In this document: positions 1-8,002 of the stretch, piece after piece
Position numbering within the stretch: the first letter of the stretch is position 1
How the letters are laid out: every line of letters begins with the position of its first letter
From: Candidatus Staskawiczbacteria bacterium
GTDB lineage: Bacteria > Patescibacteria > Paceibacteria > Paceibacterales > Staskawiczbacteraceae
DNA: 40,241 nt
Direction: 5' to 3'
Assembly (NCBI GenBank): GCA_903835075.1
Contig: CAILLM010000007.1
Coordinates: 1-40,241, forward strand
Position numbers and translations under genes: made by a program
The notes under the pieces: model-generated
The model's input: only the letters and a program-made list of their open reading frames with translations
The model's database searches: none
Told to the model about the DNA's origin: nothing

Positions 1-145
1 ACATCATATTTTATTTAAAATATTTATAAACATATAGATATTAATAAAAGAGAGAAGGGGGTAGTGAACAAAAAATAAACAACAACTTCGCCGAACTAAT
101 TAGAATCAAATATGGTTTTGGTTTGGGGGCAAGTTTGAAGCAAAA
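1..145. other. Upstream region of dnaN
   Basis: AT-rich stretch before dnaN with no gene visible. A purine-rich run (gagagaagggggtag, about 50-65) and a G-run at 124-130 stand out. dnaN usually follows dnaA, so dnaA or the origin could lie just outside the window, but I see no DnaA-box cluster here. I found no convincing promoter and no good Shine-Dalgarno sequence for dnaN. Confidence 0.4.
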
Positions 146-1288
146 ATGAAAGTAGAAATATTAAAAGAAAATTTAAAAGCAGGATTAAATATAGTAGAAA
201 AAATTGTGGGTAAAAATCCTTCATTGCCAATTTTAGATAATGTTTTAATAGATACAGAAGATAGTTTTTTAAGTCTTAGTTCTACAGACTTAGAGACTGC
301 TATAAAGTTATGGATTTTAACTAAAATTGTGAAAAAGGGAAAAGTTGTAGTCCCTGCAAAATTTTTTTCAAACTTTGTTTCCTTGTTGCCAAACGAAAAA
401 ATAGTTTTAGAAGAGAAAAATCAAGGGATATATGTGGAGTGTGGAAGCTTTAAGAACCAAATTCAAGGGTTTAATCCCGAAGAATTCCCTTTGATTCCAG
501 AGTTTAATAATTTAGAATTTATTGAGGTGGATAATAGGAAATTCTGCCAAGGCTTGTCTCAGATTGTGGATATAGCAGCACCCTCTCAGTCTAGGCCAGA
601 AATTTCGGGAATTTATTTTATTTTTTCAAAAAATTTAATAAAAATTGTTGCCACAGATAGTTTTAGGTTGGCAGAGAAAAATATTATGATTGAGGGTGAC
701 TTGAGAGACTTTTCAAAAAAAGAAATTTCTTTTATTCTTCCTCAGAAACCAGCAAGAGAATTAATAAATATTTTAGGAGAAAAAGAGGGTAAAGTAAAAA
801 TATATTTTTCAGCTAGTCAGATTATGTTTGAATTTCCAATGAAAGATACACCCCGCCCACAAGTTCAAGTGATATCTAGATTAATAGAGGGGGAATATCC
901 TAATTATGAAGAAATTATTCCTAAAAAATTTAAAACACATGTTATTGTAAAAAGAGACGAATTTTTAAATCAAATTAAGGCTGCGGCGCTTTTTTCTGGA
1001 AAAATTAATGAAATAAAGATAAAGGTTAACCCGCAAAATAAAGAATTAGAAATTTTTGCTCAAGATCAGGGATTAGGAGAAAGCAAATCAAGTGTGCCTG
1101 CTAAAATAGAAGGGGAAGAAATGGAAGTATCATTTAATTATAAATTTTTATCAGATGGATTAATTAATATTAAAAGTTCTGAAGTTATATTTGATTTAAG
1201 CAAAGAAGAGGGGCCATGTATATTAAAACCAGTAGGGGATGCTAGTTACATATATGTGGTTATGCCCATTAAATCTACACAAGCTTAA
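146..1288 (+). CDS. dnaN: DNA polymerase III beta subunit (sliding clamp)
   Basis: Ring-shaped processivity clamp that tethers DNA polymerase III and repair proteins to DNA. The 380-residue length matches the three-domain bacterial clamp. Recognisable family stretches are NPSLPILDNVLI near residues 24-35, the inter-domain PRPQVQVISRLIEGEYPNYEEIIP block, and the C-terminal PVGDASYIYVVMPIK, which lines the partner-binding pocket. ATG start at 146; no clear Shine-Dalgarno, as for many genes here. It is transcribed alone towards a shared terminator at 1291-1322. The identification is safe; whether dnaA precedes it cannot be seen. Confidence 0.97.
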   Translation: MKVEILKENLKAGLNIVEKIVGKNPSLPILDNVLIDTEDSFLSLSSTDLETAIKLWILTKIVKKGKVVVPAKFFSNFVSLLPNEKIVLEEKNQGIYVECGSFKNQIQGFNPEEFPLIPEFNNLEFIEVDNRKFCQGLSQIVDIAAPSQSRPEISGIYFIFSKNLIKIVATDSFRLAEKNIMIEGDLRDFSKKEISFILPQKPARELINILGEKEGKVKIYFSASQIMFEFPMKDTPRPQVQVISRLIEGEYPNYEEIIPKKFKTHVIVKRDEFLNQIKAAALFSGKINEIKIKVNPQNKELEIFAQDQGLGESKSSVPAKIEGEEMEVSFNYKFLSDGLINIKSSEVIFDLSKEEGPCILKPVGDASYIYVVMPIKSTQA

Positions 1289-1290
1289 TT

Positions 1291-1322
1291 AAAAAAACAC
1301 CCCCTTAACGGGGTGTTTTTTA
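1291..1322. terminator. Bidirectional terminator between dnaN and the PBP gene
   Basis: GC stem ACACCCC/GGGGTGT around a short TTAA-centred loop, with A-run on the left and T-run on the right, so it works in both directions. It serves the convergent dnaN (+) and PBP (-) genes. Confidence 0.9.
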
Positions 1323-1333
1323 TTTGGTAAAAA

Positions 1334-3502
1334 TTAATCTAAGTTATGGTTTATGTCTTGTGTTTGGATGGGGGTGCTTTTGCCAAGCCAGTTATCTATT
1401 CCAGTTTGCCATAAAAAGTATTGGGGGTCATTTGATGGGTTTTGAGGTTGGGGACCTAGGGGATTATTTTTATCTATATAATATAATATTGTATGGCTGT
1501 CTCCTGACGGTAGTTGACCTAGTAATGCTGGGTTCTCATTATTCACAGAGCTTGGTGGGTTGAAATTTTCTGTTGGATGAGAACTGACAATTTTTTGCAT
1601 AACCTTATTCCACATTGGGGCAGCAATTCCAACCCCTTCATCTTTGGTGGGGTGATTATTATTATTACCAGTCCAAACACCCACAACAGCAAATGGAGTA
1701 TATCCCATTGTCCAACCATCAACAAAGTTTTGGGTTGTTCCTGTTTTAGCTGCCACTTGATACCCTGGCACATATAATGGGGAATTGCTTCCAAAAATTG
1801 GAGCCCTAGCATTGTTATCTGATAATACACTATTGATTTGTCTGGCTATTTGTGTGTCTAAAACCTTTGTGGGTTGTTCTTTATTTTCTTCTAAAACATT
1901 TCCGTTAGCATCTGTTATTTTTAAAATACTAACAGCAGGAATATAATTTCCCTCAGTTGCAAAAACCCCATAAGCTGAAGCCATTTCTAATAAATTTACA
2001 TCTCCTCCTCCTAATACTAAAGATAAACCATAATTTTTTGTATCTGTGAGTGTTGTAATTCCTAGGCTTTGAGCTGTTTTTAATGTATCTGGCACGCCAG
2101 CCAAATAAAGAGTTTTTACAGCGGGAATATTTAAAGAACAACCTAGCGCCGTACGTAATGTAACGGGTCCTCGGTTTTTATTATCATAGTCTTGGGGATT
2201 ATAGCAGGCGCTACCGTCTGAGCCAATTTTTGCATCTCCCGATGGGTCACAACTTGGGTTGAATTCAGTTTTTACATCCCATAAAACAGTGCTTGGGGTA
2301 TAACCCTTTTCAAAAGCAGTTATATAGGTAAATGGTTTAAAGGATGAACCTGGTTGCCTTTGTCCCATAGTTGCTACGTCATACTTTGGCTCAAATAAGC
2401 ACTTTCCAGGGCCCTTGTCTTCGCAACCATCTGGGTACGAGGGTGCAAAGTAATCTTTAGACCCTATCAATGCCAAAATTTGCCCTGTTTTAGGGTCTAA
2501 AACAACCATGGCAGCATTATACGCTCCCTTGCCAATATTTGTGGCGTCAGCCTCTTTTATGACTTGCTCGGCATAGTTTTGGATATCCCAATTTAATGAA
2601 GTGTAAACCCTTAATCCTTTTTCTTTTAAATAATCATCTCCATATTTATTGCTTAAATATTTTTTAACATACATTACAAAATCAGGAGCTTTTATAGATT
2701 CTGTATGTTCGTTAAAAACTAGTTTTTCATTTTTAGCATCTGTTAATTGTTGGGCATTGATATAGCCTTGTTTCTGCATCTTCTCTAAAATAATATCTTT
2801 TCTTTGCAATAACTCTGCTTTATTAGGACCATATGGCGAATAATAACTTGGGGCGGGAATTAGTGCTGTTAAAAGCGCAGATTGGGCTATGGATAAATCA
2901 GATGCAGGTTTTCCAAAATATGTTTGGCCAGCAGCCTCAGCTCCATAAGCATTTTCTCCAAAAGGAATTTCATTTAAATACCAATCAAAAATTTGGTCTT
3001 TAGAATATCTTCCATCTAATTCTACGCTTAAAACAATTTCTTTTATTTTTCTGGAAATACTTTTTTGATTTGTTAAATATACAGATCTTACAAGTTGTTG
3101 GGTTAGGGTGGACCCTCCTTGACTTTTTGATTGAGAAGTTAGGTCTACTAAAACAGCTCTAATTAATCCTATAAAATCTAGCCCGCCATGTTGGTAAAAC
3201 CTAGAATCTTCCGAGGCCAAAACAGAATGTTTTAAATTATCTGAAATTTTATCAAAAGAAACAATTTCTCTTTTTTCCTCCCCATAAATATCATATAAAA
3301 GTACTTTTCCAGTGTTGTCATATATTTTAGTAGATTGGATAAATGGAGTTTCTGTAAATTTTTCAGGTCGTGGTAAATTCCAGGTGTAGTATACAAAAAG
3401 TGCGAGGAGTACTGTACACCCACCTAAGAATAAAAGAATTAAATATTTGCCAATAAAAAGAAAAATCTTTTTATTTTTATTAAAAATGTTAAATTTTTTC
3501 AT
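1334..3502 (-). CDS. Class A penicillin-binding protein (PBP1A-like)
   Basis: Bifunctional peptidoglycan synthase that polymerises lipid II and cross-links stem peptides outside the membrane. A short basic N-terminus precedes one membrane anchor (about 13-38). The GT51 glycosyltransferase domain (about 60-235) shows EDSRFYQH with catalytic E98, GGSTLTQQ at 129-136 and the ELDGRYSKDQIFDWYLNEIPFG motif. The transpeptidase domain carries SSFK (S386-K389), SLN (456-458) and KTG (586-588), so all catalytic motifs of both activities are intact. The C-terminal tail is low-complexity, N/P/Q-rich. At 722 residues it is of ordinary length. It is transcribed after the small acidic gene but separated from it by a terminator at 3553-3587. 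Confidence 0.96.
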   Translation of the reverse strand: MKKFNIFNKNKKIFLFIGKYLILLFLGGCTVLLALFVYYTWNLPRPEKFTETPFIQSTKIYDNTGKVLLYDIYGEEKREIVSFDKISDNLKHSVLASEDSRFYQHGGLDFIGLIRAVLVDLTSQSKSQGGSTLTQQLVRSVYLTNQKSISRKIKEIVLSVELDGRYSKDQIFDWYLNEIPFGENAYGAEAAGQTYFGKPASDLSIAQSALLTALIPAPSYYSPYGPNKAELLQRKDIILEKMQKQGYINAQQLTDAKNEKLVFNEHTESIKAPDFVMYVKKYLSNKYGDDYLKEKGLRVYTSLNWDIQNYAEQVIKEADATNIGKGAYNAAMVVLDPKTGQILALIGSKDYFAPSYPDGCEDKGPGKCLFEPKYDVATMGQRQPGSSFKPFTYITAFEKGYTPSTVLWDVKTEFNPSCDPSGDAKIGSDGSACYNPQDYDNKNRGPVTLRTALGCSLNIPAVKTLYLAGVPDTLKTAQSLGITTLTDTKNYGLSLVLGGGDVNLLEMASAYGVFATEGNYIPAVSILKITDANGNVLEENKEQPTKVLDTQIARQINSVLSDNNARAPIFGSNSPLYVPGYQVAAKTGTTQNFVDGWTMGYTPFAVVGVWTGNNNNHPTKDEGVGIAAPMWNKVMQKIVSSHPTENFNPPSSVNNENPALLGQLPSGDSHTILYYIDKNNPLGPQPQNPSNDPQYFLWQTGIDNWLGKSTPIQTQDINHNLD

Positions 3503-3552
3503 ATTTTTATATTGTACTCCTAAAAATTGTAAAATTAAAGGATTAATTTAAA

Positions 3553-3587
3553 TAAAAACCCCACCTATTTTGTTGGCGGAGTTTTTA
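3553..3587 (-). terminator. Terminator after the acidic-protein gene
   Basis: On the minus strand a CTCCGCC/GGTGGGG stem (with G-U pairs that only work on this strand) is followed by a T-run. It isolates the acidic-protein gene from the PBP gene downstream. Confidence 0.75.
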
Positions 3588-3597
3588 TTTTATGAAT

Positions 3598-3780
3598 TTA
3601 TTCTTCTTCCTCTTCTGGCTCTGGAGAAACAACATCATCTTCTGCATCTTCATCGTCGTCTAAGTCTTCGTCTAGGTCATCATCATCGTCTTTGGCGTCG
3701 TCGGTAGAACCGTCGTCCCAATTGGTATCTTCAAAATCATCATCTTCGCTAACAAGTTTGCTTAAAAATTCCTCTTCCAT
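3598..3780 (-). CDS. Small, extremely acidic hypothetical protein
   Basis: Sixty residues, most of them Asp or Glu after residue 12; it starts MEEEFLSKLVSEDDDFED and ends in five glutamates. Such tails occur in the RNA polymerase delta subunit and in nucleic-acid mimics, but there is no folded delta-type domain, so the resemblance may be compositional. It has its own terminator and no clear Shine-Dalgarno. The dense GAT/GAC/GAA usage preserved over the whole ORF and the position between conserved genes argue that it is real. Function unknown. Confidence 0.7.
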   Translation of the reverse strand: MEEEFLSKLVSEDDDFEDTNWDDGSTDDAKDDDDDLDEDLDDDEDAEDDVVSPEPEEEEE

Positions 3781-3867
3781 TTTTTTATTATTAATTAATT
3801 TTATTATTATATTTAATCCATTATATTTTTTAAAAAACTATTGTCAAGCACTATTTCTTCACACATG

Positions 3868-4359
3868 CTAATATGTTTTGATTGCGGCACAAATTGCCAA
3901 ACCAATAGCATCAAAGGCATCGTCTTTTTTCCTATTATTTTTTGATAAATCAAAAGATTCTATGTTAACTGTTTTTTTAATCATTTTTTGAACCTGCTTT
4001 TTTTCTGCCCTGCCAAAACCAGCAATAGTCATTTTCATTTGTAGGGGAGTAAACTCATAAACCATTAGTTTGTTTTCTGCCGCTGCTAACAAAATTACTC
4101 CTTTGCTCTGGCTAACTGGCATTACGGTTTTTAGGTTCTTAAAAAAGAAAAGTCTTTCAATAGACATTATGTCAGGCTTATATTTTTTTATTAATTTATT
4201 TATTTCTTTATAAATTTGTTGCAATCCTTCGCCAGTTGTTGAAAACTTATCAGTTATTATGCACCCAAAATCAAGAACTTCTAACTCTTGTCCCGTGTGT
4301 TTTTTGATAATAGAATATCCCACAATTACCGAGCCCGGGTCTACCCCAATAATTATCAT
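3868..4359 (-). CDS. ruvC: Holliday junction resolvase RuvC
   Basis: Endonuclease that cuts Holliday junctions in the RuvABC pathway. The RNase H-like fold is evident from IIIGVDPGSVIVGYSII (D7), SIERLFFF (E68) and KKDDAFDAIGLAICAA (D146/D147, D150), giving a complete acidic active site. 163 residues is normal. Its ATG immediately follows the yebC stop (TAAATG), so the two are almost certainly co-transcribed and translationally coupled; yebC-ruvC adjacency is common in bacteria. RuvA and RuvB lie elsewhere in this window as separate transcription units. Confidence 0.96.
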   Translation of the reverse strand: MIIIGVDPGSVIVGYSIIKKHTGQELEVLDFGCIITDKFSTTGEGLQQIYKEINKLIKKYKPDIMSIERLFFFKNLKTVMPVSQSKGVILLAAAENKLMVYEFTPLQMKMTIAGFGRAEKKQVQKMIKKTVNIESFDLSKNNRKKDDAFDAIGLAICAAIKTY

Positions 4360-5085
4360 TTAGTTTTTCATATTTGAGTAAATATCGTTTACAGCATCAT
4401 TATCATCTAGTGCATCGAATAGTTTTTGAGCTTGTTCTTTTTCTTTTTCTGTAAGCGAAACCTCTTCCTTAGCAACAAAATCTATAGAGGAAGACTCAAT
4501 TTTTATTTGTTTATCTTCCAGGGCTTTTTTTACAACTTCTAAATCTTCGGGCTTTGTATAAATATCTAGAGAATCTCCATTGGAAGAAACATCATCAGCC
4601 CCTAACTCTATTGCCATTAGCTCTACTTCTTCTTGAGACTTGCCATCGGTGTTTATAGTTATTGCTCCTTTTCTTTCAAACATCCATCGCACAGCACCCT
4701 CCCCAGCCATTTTTCCATTGTGTTGGTTTAGAGTGGCTCTTATTTCTCCAAATGTTCTATTGGTGTTGTCAGTAATTCCATTAATAATTAAAGCAATTCC
4801 TCCTGGCCCAAACCCTTCAAAGGATACTTCTTCTAATGTTTCTCCAGCTAATTCGCCAGTACCTTTTTTAATAGCCCTTTCAATGTTTTCTTTGGGCATG
4901 TTAGCACTTTTGGCTTGTTCTATTACTGCCTTAAGTTTAGAGTTTTTTAATGGGTCGCCTGAACCACCCCCATCTTTTACAGCTATTGTAATTAGCCTTC
5001 CATATTTAGAATATATTTTTCCTTTTTTTGCATCATTGGCCATTTTTGTGGCCATAACTGTTTTTGCATGACTATGTCCTGACAT
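4360..5085 (-). CDS. yebC: YebC/PmpR-family protein
   Basis: Member of the YebC/TACO1 family. These proteins have been described as transcription regulators and more recently linked to ribosomes translating difficult motifs; the role here is not determined. Family hallmarks are the N-terminal SGHSHAKTVMATKMANDAKKGK, the GGSGDPLKNSKLKAVIEQAKSANMPKENIERAIKKG block and the FEGFGPGGIALI segment. 241 residues is usual. The start overlaps the end of the ComEA-like gene by 14 bases and the stop abuts the ruvC start, so all three form one leftward operon. Confidence 0.96.
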   Translation of the reverse strand: MSGHSHAKTVMATKMANDAKKGKIYSKYGRLITIAVKDGGGSGDPLKNSKLKAVIEQAKSANMPKENIERAIKKGTGELAGETLEEVSFEGFGPGGIALIINGITDNTNRTFGEIRATLNQHNGKMAGEGAVRWMFERKGAITINTDGKSQEEVELMAIELGADDVSSNGDSLDIYTKPEDLEVVKKALEDKQIKIESSSIDFVAKEEVSLTEKEKEQAQKLFDALDDNDAVNDIYSNMKN

Positions 5086-6016
5086 GTTGTTTTTTGTTTT
5101 TAATAAATAATATTATTGTTGCCAATATTATAGCTGTTGATAAAACTATATAAAATAAAAACCAGGGATTATTTTTATTTGTTGCTTGGCTTGTGTTTAA
5201 ATTTTGGCCTGCCTGCGCAGGCAGGCTGATATCAGCCAACCCCTGAGTTGATAAGTCATTATTAACAGAATTTTTTATTTTTGACAAGCCCTTAGTGCTA
5301 GTTGTTGCCACGGTAATTATATTTTTTGTTTCTGGAGTTGGAGTTAGACTCCATTTCCAGCCAGAGTCAACTTTGCTGTAAGATTGTCCCAAAGGAGCTT
5401 TTGTATAATTTACAGAATCAACAATTTTTTTATCAGGCGTTAACAAGTTTATTCCATCAACATCATTGTTCAACATTATTTTTGTGTCCGGTCTTTTAAA
5501 TAACAAAAAACCATTAGCCATAAGTTTTGCGTCTTTTGGAATTGTAAAAGTTTTTGGAGTTCCGCTAATATCTTGAATTTGCCAACCAGTTAAATCAACT
5601 TCTATATTATTAGAATTGTACAACTCAACCCATTCATTTGTTTCATCAGCTCCTGAAGGGTTGGGGAGTAATTCGTTTATAATAATTCCCGATGGATAAG
5701 TTACCGCAGGCGTAGCGGGTTGGTCGTTTGTTTGGCTCGCCGTAGTTTCAACGGAGGTGGCGCACCCTACGCAGGCAACTCCCTGGTCTTTAATTTTTTG
5801 TAAAGTTTTAACCCCTATGCCCTTAACTCTATTTAAGTCGTCAACTGAAGAAAACGGTCTGGCGTCAATTATCCTTTGTGCCATAGCGGGCCCAATACCA
5901 GCAATGATATCTAATTGAGATAGTGTGGCGTTGTTTATATCAACCGTATCGGTGGCTGTAGCAATAGCTGGAAATAATATCGTTAATAATATTAATACGA
6001 AAAATAGGTTCCTCAT
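5072..6016 (-). CDS. Exported ComEA helix-hairpin-helix / lamin-tail-domain protein
   Basis: Probable surface DNA-binding protein. In order it has a signal-like hydrophobic N-terminus (1-21), a ComEA-type HhH region (about 24-78: VDINNATLSQLDIIAGIGPAMAQRI and VKGIGVKTLQKI), a Cys pair, a Gln/Thr/Pro linker, a lamin-tail domain (about 110-225: IIINELLPNPSGADETNEWVELYN, DLTGWQIQD) and a C-terminal membrane helix (about 287-306) followed by a basic tail. ComEA binds incoming DNA in competent bacteria; lamin-tail domains are common in exported bacterial proteins, often with nucleases. The fusion suggests DNA capture at the cell surface. Two GC-rich palindromic inserts lie in the linkers. Confidence 0.88.
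   Translation of the reverse strand: MRNLFFVLILLTILFPAIATATDTVDINNATLSQLDIIAGIGPAMAQRIIDARPFSSVDDLNRVKGIGVKTLQKIKDQGVACVGCATSVETTASQTNDQPATPAVTYPSGIIINELLPNPSGADETNEWVELYNSNNIEVDLTGWQIQDISGTPKTFTIPKDAKLMANGFLLFKRPDTKIMLNNDVDGINLLTPDKKIVDSVNYTKAPLGQSYSKVDSGWKWSLTPTPETKNIITVATTSTKGLSKIKNSVNNDLSTQGLADISLPAQAGQNLNTSQATNKNNPWFLFYIVLSTAIILATIILFIKNKKQHVRT
5207..5226. repeat. Perfect 20-bp GC palindrome inside the ComEA-like gene
   Basis: GCCTGCCTGC followed directly by its reverse complement, in frame in the linker before the C-terminal membrane helix and encoding LPAQAG. The same CCTGCCTGC-type unit occurs at the end of rpsT (15833-15852). A second GC-rich patch with CCGC...GCGG dyads covers about 5704-5775 of the same gene. 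It stands out in an AT-rich background. Confidence 0.75.
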
Positions 6017-6096
6017 ATCATTATGATTAATTATTATTGTATTTTACCGCAAATAGAGTATATTGAAAACTGCAATATTAAATTAATTATAATAAC

Positions 6097-6771
6097 ATGG
6101 ATAAAAGAAAAATTTTATTTTCAATAATGTTTACTGTTTTGGGTCTTTTGGCGTTTCAGGTTTCTGTAAGTCAAATAATTGGTTCTACTCAAAAATTTAC
6201 CTTGTTTGAATTATTAGGACCAATTGGTGGAATGTTTTTGGGGCCAATTTTGGGAGCTTTATCAGCTTTTGTGGTGAGGGCCTTAGATATAATATTTACT
6301 CACCAATCTTTGGATTTGTTAACAATAATAAGGTTTTTGCCTGCAATTTGTGCTGCGGTTTATTTTGGATTAAAAAATAAATATACAGCTATTGTTTTCC
6401 CAATTTGTATCGCTTTGTTTTTAATAAATCCAATTGGTAGGCAAGCATGGATGTACTCAGCAATTTGGTTGATTCCTTTTGTTGCCACATTCTTTAAGAA
6501 GAAATTGATTCTAAATAGTTTGGGAGCCACATTTACGGCCCATGCAGTTGGTTCAGTAATTTTCTTATATACTTTTGGCTTAACCCCTGCAATTTGGATT
6601 GGCCTAATCCCAGTAGTATTTATAGAAAGGGGATTTTTTACAGCTGGAATTTGGGCTAGTTGTTTGGCCTTTAACTTTATTTTAGATAAGCTTACGAGCT
6701 TTAAATTTGCCTCAGCCTTAAAGCCATTTGTTAAACAAGAACTACTTTTCAATGCTAGTAAAAGCAATTAA
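6097..6771 (+). CDS. Multi-pass membrane protein, ECF S-component-like
   Basis: About six hydrophobic segments over 224 residues, with the conserved-looking LLGPIGGMFLGPILGALSAFVVR and a charge-poor interior. The size, topology and Gly-rich second helix pair resemble substrate-binding S components of energy-coupling-factor vitamin transporters; this is pattern resemblance, not a domain match. No ATPase or EcfT gene is nearby, which is usual for S components that share a remote energising module. The 3' end overlaps the CofE-like gene by 20 bases, so transport and ligation are probably expressed together. Substrate unknown. Confidence 0.6.
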   Translation: MDKRKILFSIMFTVLGLLAFQVSVSQIIGSTQKFTLFELLGPIGGMFLGPILGALSAFVVRALDIIFTHQSLDLLTIIRFLPAICAAVYFGLKNKYTAIVFPICIALFLINPIGRQAWMYSAIWLIPFVATFFKKKLILNSLGATFTAHAVGSVIFLYTFGLTPAIWIGLIPVVFIERGFFTAGIWASCLAFNFILDKLTSFKFASALKPFVKQELLFNASKSN

Positions 6772-7516
6772 AACTAGGTCATTAATCCCACCTCAAGATA
6801 ACTTACTTTCTGTAATTAAAGAAAGTGTTCTTGAGATAAAAGAGAAGTCTGTAATAGTAATTACCTCTAAGGTTGTATCTATCTGGCGAGGAGATTGTCT
6901 GAAGATAAGCCAGATAGAAGATAAAGATAGCCTGATAAAGAAAGAAGCTGATTTATACATAGACCGCACAAATGATCTTCCAGAGAGCGTAATGCTAACC
7001 ATTAAAAATAACATTTTAATTCCAACTTCGGGCATAGATGAAAGCAACGCTAACGGATATTATATTTTGTGGCCAAAAAATCCTGCCAAAGATGCCAAAG
7101 AAATCTATCAATATATAAAAAAAGAGTTTAAGCTAAAAAACTTTGGAGTAATAATTTCAGATAGCCATACTACGCCCTTACGAACAGGAATTATGGGAAT
7201 TGGAATTGCTTATTATGGCTTTTATCCTTTGCGAGATTATAGAAATAAAAAAGATATTTTTGGCAGAAAATTAAAAATGTCTCAAACAAATATAGTTGAT
7301 TCTTTATGTGCCGCAGCAGTTTATGAAATGGGGGAGGGCGCCGAACAAACCCCAATTGCAATTATTGAAGACGCGGGCAACATAAAATTCGAAATCAAAA
7401 CCCACAAAAAAGACCCCTTATTAATTGGAATAGATGAAGATATTTACGCCCCATTTTTAAAAAGCGTAAAATGGAAAACCCTTCGGCGCGACTCATGGCA
7501 AGAAGGCGGAAAATAG
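6752..7516 (+). CDS. CofE-like gamma-glutamyl ligase family protein
   Basis: Related to coenzyme F420-0:L-glutamate ligase. Family features are IKTRSLIPPQDNL, VIVITSKVVSIWRG, GIDESNANGYYILWP and SDSHTTPLRTGIMGIGIAYYG. I start it at ATG 6752 (MLVKAIKTR, the family N-terminus), not at the in-frame TTG at 6728. No F420 biosynthesis gene is visible, and F420 is not expected in this group, so the acceptor is probably another cofactor or metabolite. The overlap with the upstream membrane protein suggests the pair imports and then glutamylates one compound, as polyglutamylation retains folates; this is inference. Confidence 0.8.
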   Translation: MLVKAIKTRSLIPPQDNLLSVIKESVLEIKEKSVIVITSKVVSIWRGDCLKISQIEDKDSLIKKEADLYIDRTNDLPESVMLTIKNNILIPTSGIDESNANGYYILWPKNPAKDAKEIYQYIKKEFKLKNFGVIISDSHTTPLRTGIMGIGIAYYGFYPLRDYRNKKDIFGRKLKMSQTNIVDSLCAAAVYEMGEGAEQTPIAIIEDAGNIKFEIKTHKKDPLLIGIDEDIYAPFLKSVKWKTLRRDSWQEGGK

Positions 7517-7517
7517 T

Positions 7518-7545
7518 TTGACAAAAATTGCTCAGGAGCTAAACT
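7518..7545 (+). promoter_or_regulatory. Candidate sigma-70 promoter for the 123-residue gene
   Basis: TTGACA (7518-7523), 16-base spacer, TAAACT (7540-7545). It begins just after the CofE-like stop codon. The -35 is perfect, the -10 matches four of six. Confidence 0.5.
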
Positions 7546-7581
7546 TAAAGAAAAATCAATATAATTAAAATAAATAAAAAT

Positions 7582-7953
7582 ATGGGAGAACGTCCAAGAG
7601 ATCAAGAAGAAAATTTAACTCCAATGGAAGCAGAATGTGTCGAAAAAATAAGAACCCTTAAAGAAAAAAGAGTGAAAGATGGGTCATTGTCGCGAACCGA
7701 TGAGGGGTTGTTGAAAATGTGGCAACGAACTTTGGGTTACACTGAAGCTGGAAAGGCTGAAGTGGCCAGACTAGGGGCAACACAAGAAACAATCCCCAGC
7801 ATGACATCTGAGCAAATGGGAGAAATTATAAAAACCGCAGATGATAAGCATGAAGCGGTACAAAGAGAAATAAAAGAGGGCAGTGAGAGGATATACAAAA
7901 AGTTTACCGAAGGGAATGAGAACTTATATAAGAAACTTACTGGTAAAGAATAA
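7582..7953 (+). CDS. Hypothetical protein, charged and helical
   Basis: 123 residues, hydrophilic, rich in Glu and Lys, with no signal or membrane helix. The C-terminal third contains a near-repeat, SERIYKKFTEGN then ENLYKKLTGKE, in an amphipathic helix that could be a short coiled coil. It forms a single-gene unit between a candidate promoter (7518-7545) and a strong terminator (7957-7986). No family recognised; function unknown. Confidence 0.65.
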   Translation: MGERPRDQEENLTPMEAECVEKIRTLKEKRVKDGSLSRTDEGLLKMWQRTLGYTEAGKAEVARLGATQETIPSMTSEQMGEIIKTADDKHEAVQREIKEGSERIYKKFTEGNENLYKKLTGKE

Positions 7954-7956
7954 ATT

Positions 7957-7986
7957 AAAAAAATCACTCGGTTGAGTGATTTTTTT
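7957..7986. terminator. Bidirectional terminator
   Basis: AATCACTC/GAGTGATT stem with GGTT loop, A-run before and seven T after. It lies between the convergent 123-residue gene (+) and ruvB (-) and can serve both. Confidence 0.9.
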
Positions 7987-8002
7987 GTTAGAATAATTTG
8001 CG

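Noticed and set aside
1..145. Replication origin before dnaN
   Set aside because: No DnaA-box cluster or AT-rich unwinding repeats could be made out; adjacency to dnaN alone is not enough.
4640..5071. Long plus-strand frame opposite yebC
   Set aside because: It lies wholly inside a well-conserved yebC on the other strand, has a low-complexity hydrophobic translation and no start signals; a mirror of yebC codon bias.
6360..6767. Minus-strand frame inside the membrane-protein gene
   Set aside because: Overlaps two real genes for its whole length and encodes no recognisable protein.
6752..7516. Presence of an F420 pathway
   Set aside because: A single CofE-family ligase is not evidence for F420; no other F420 gene is visible.
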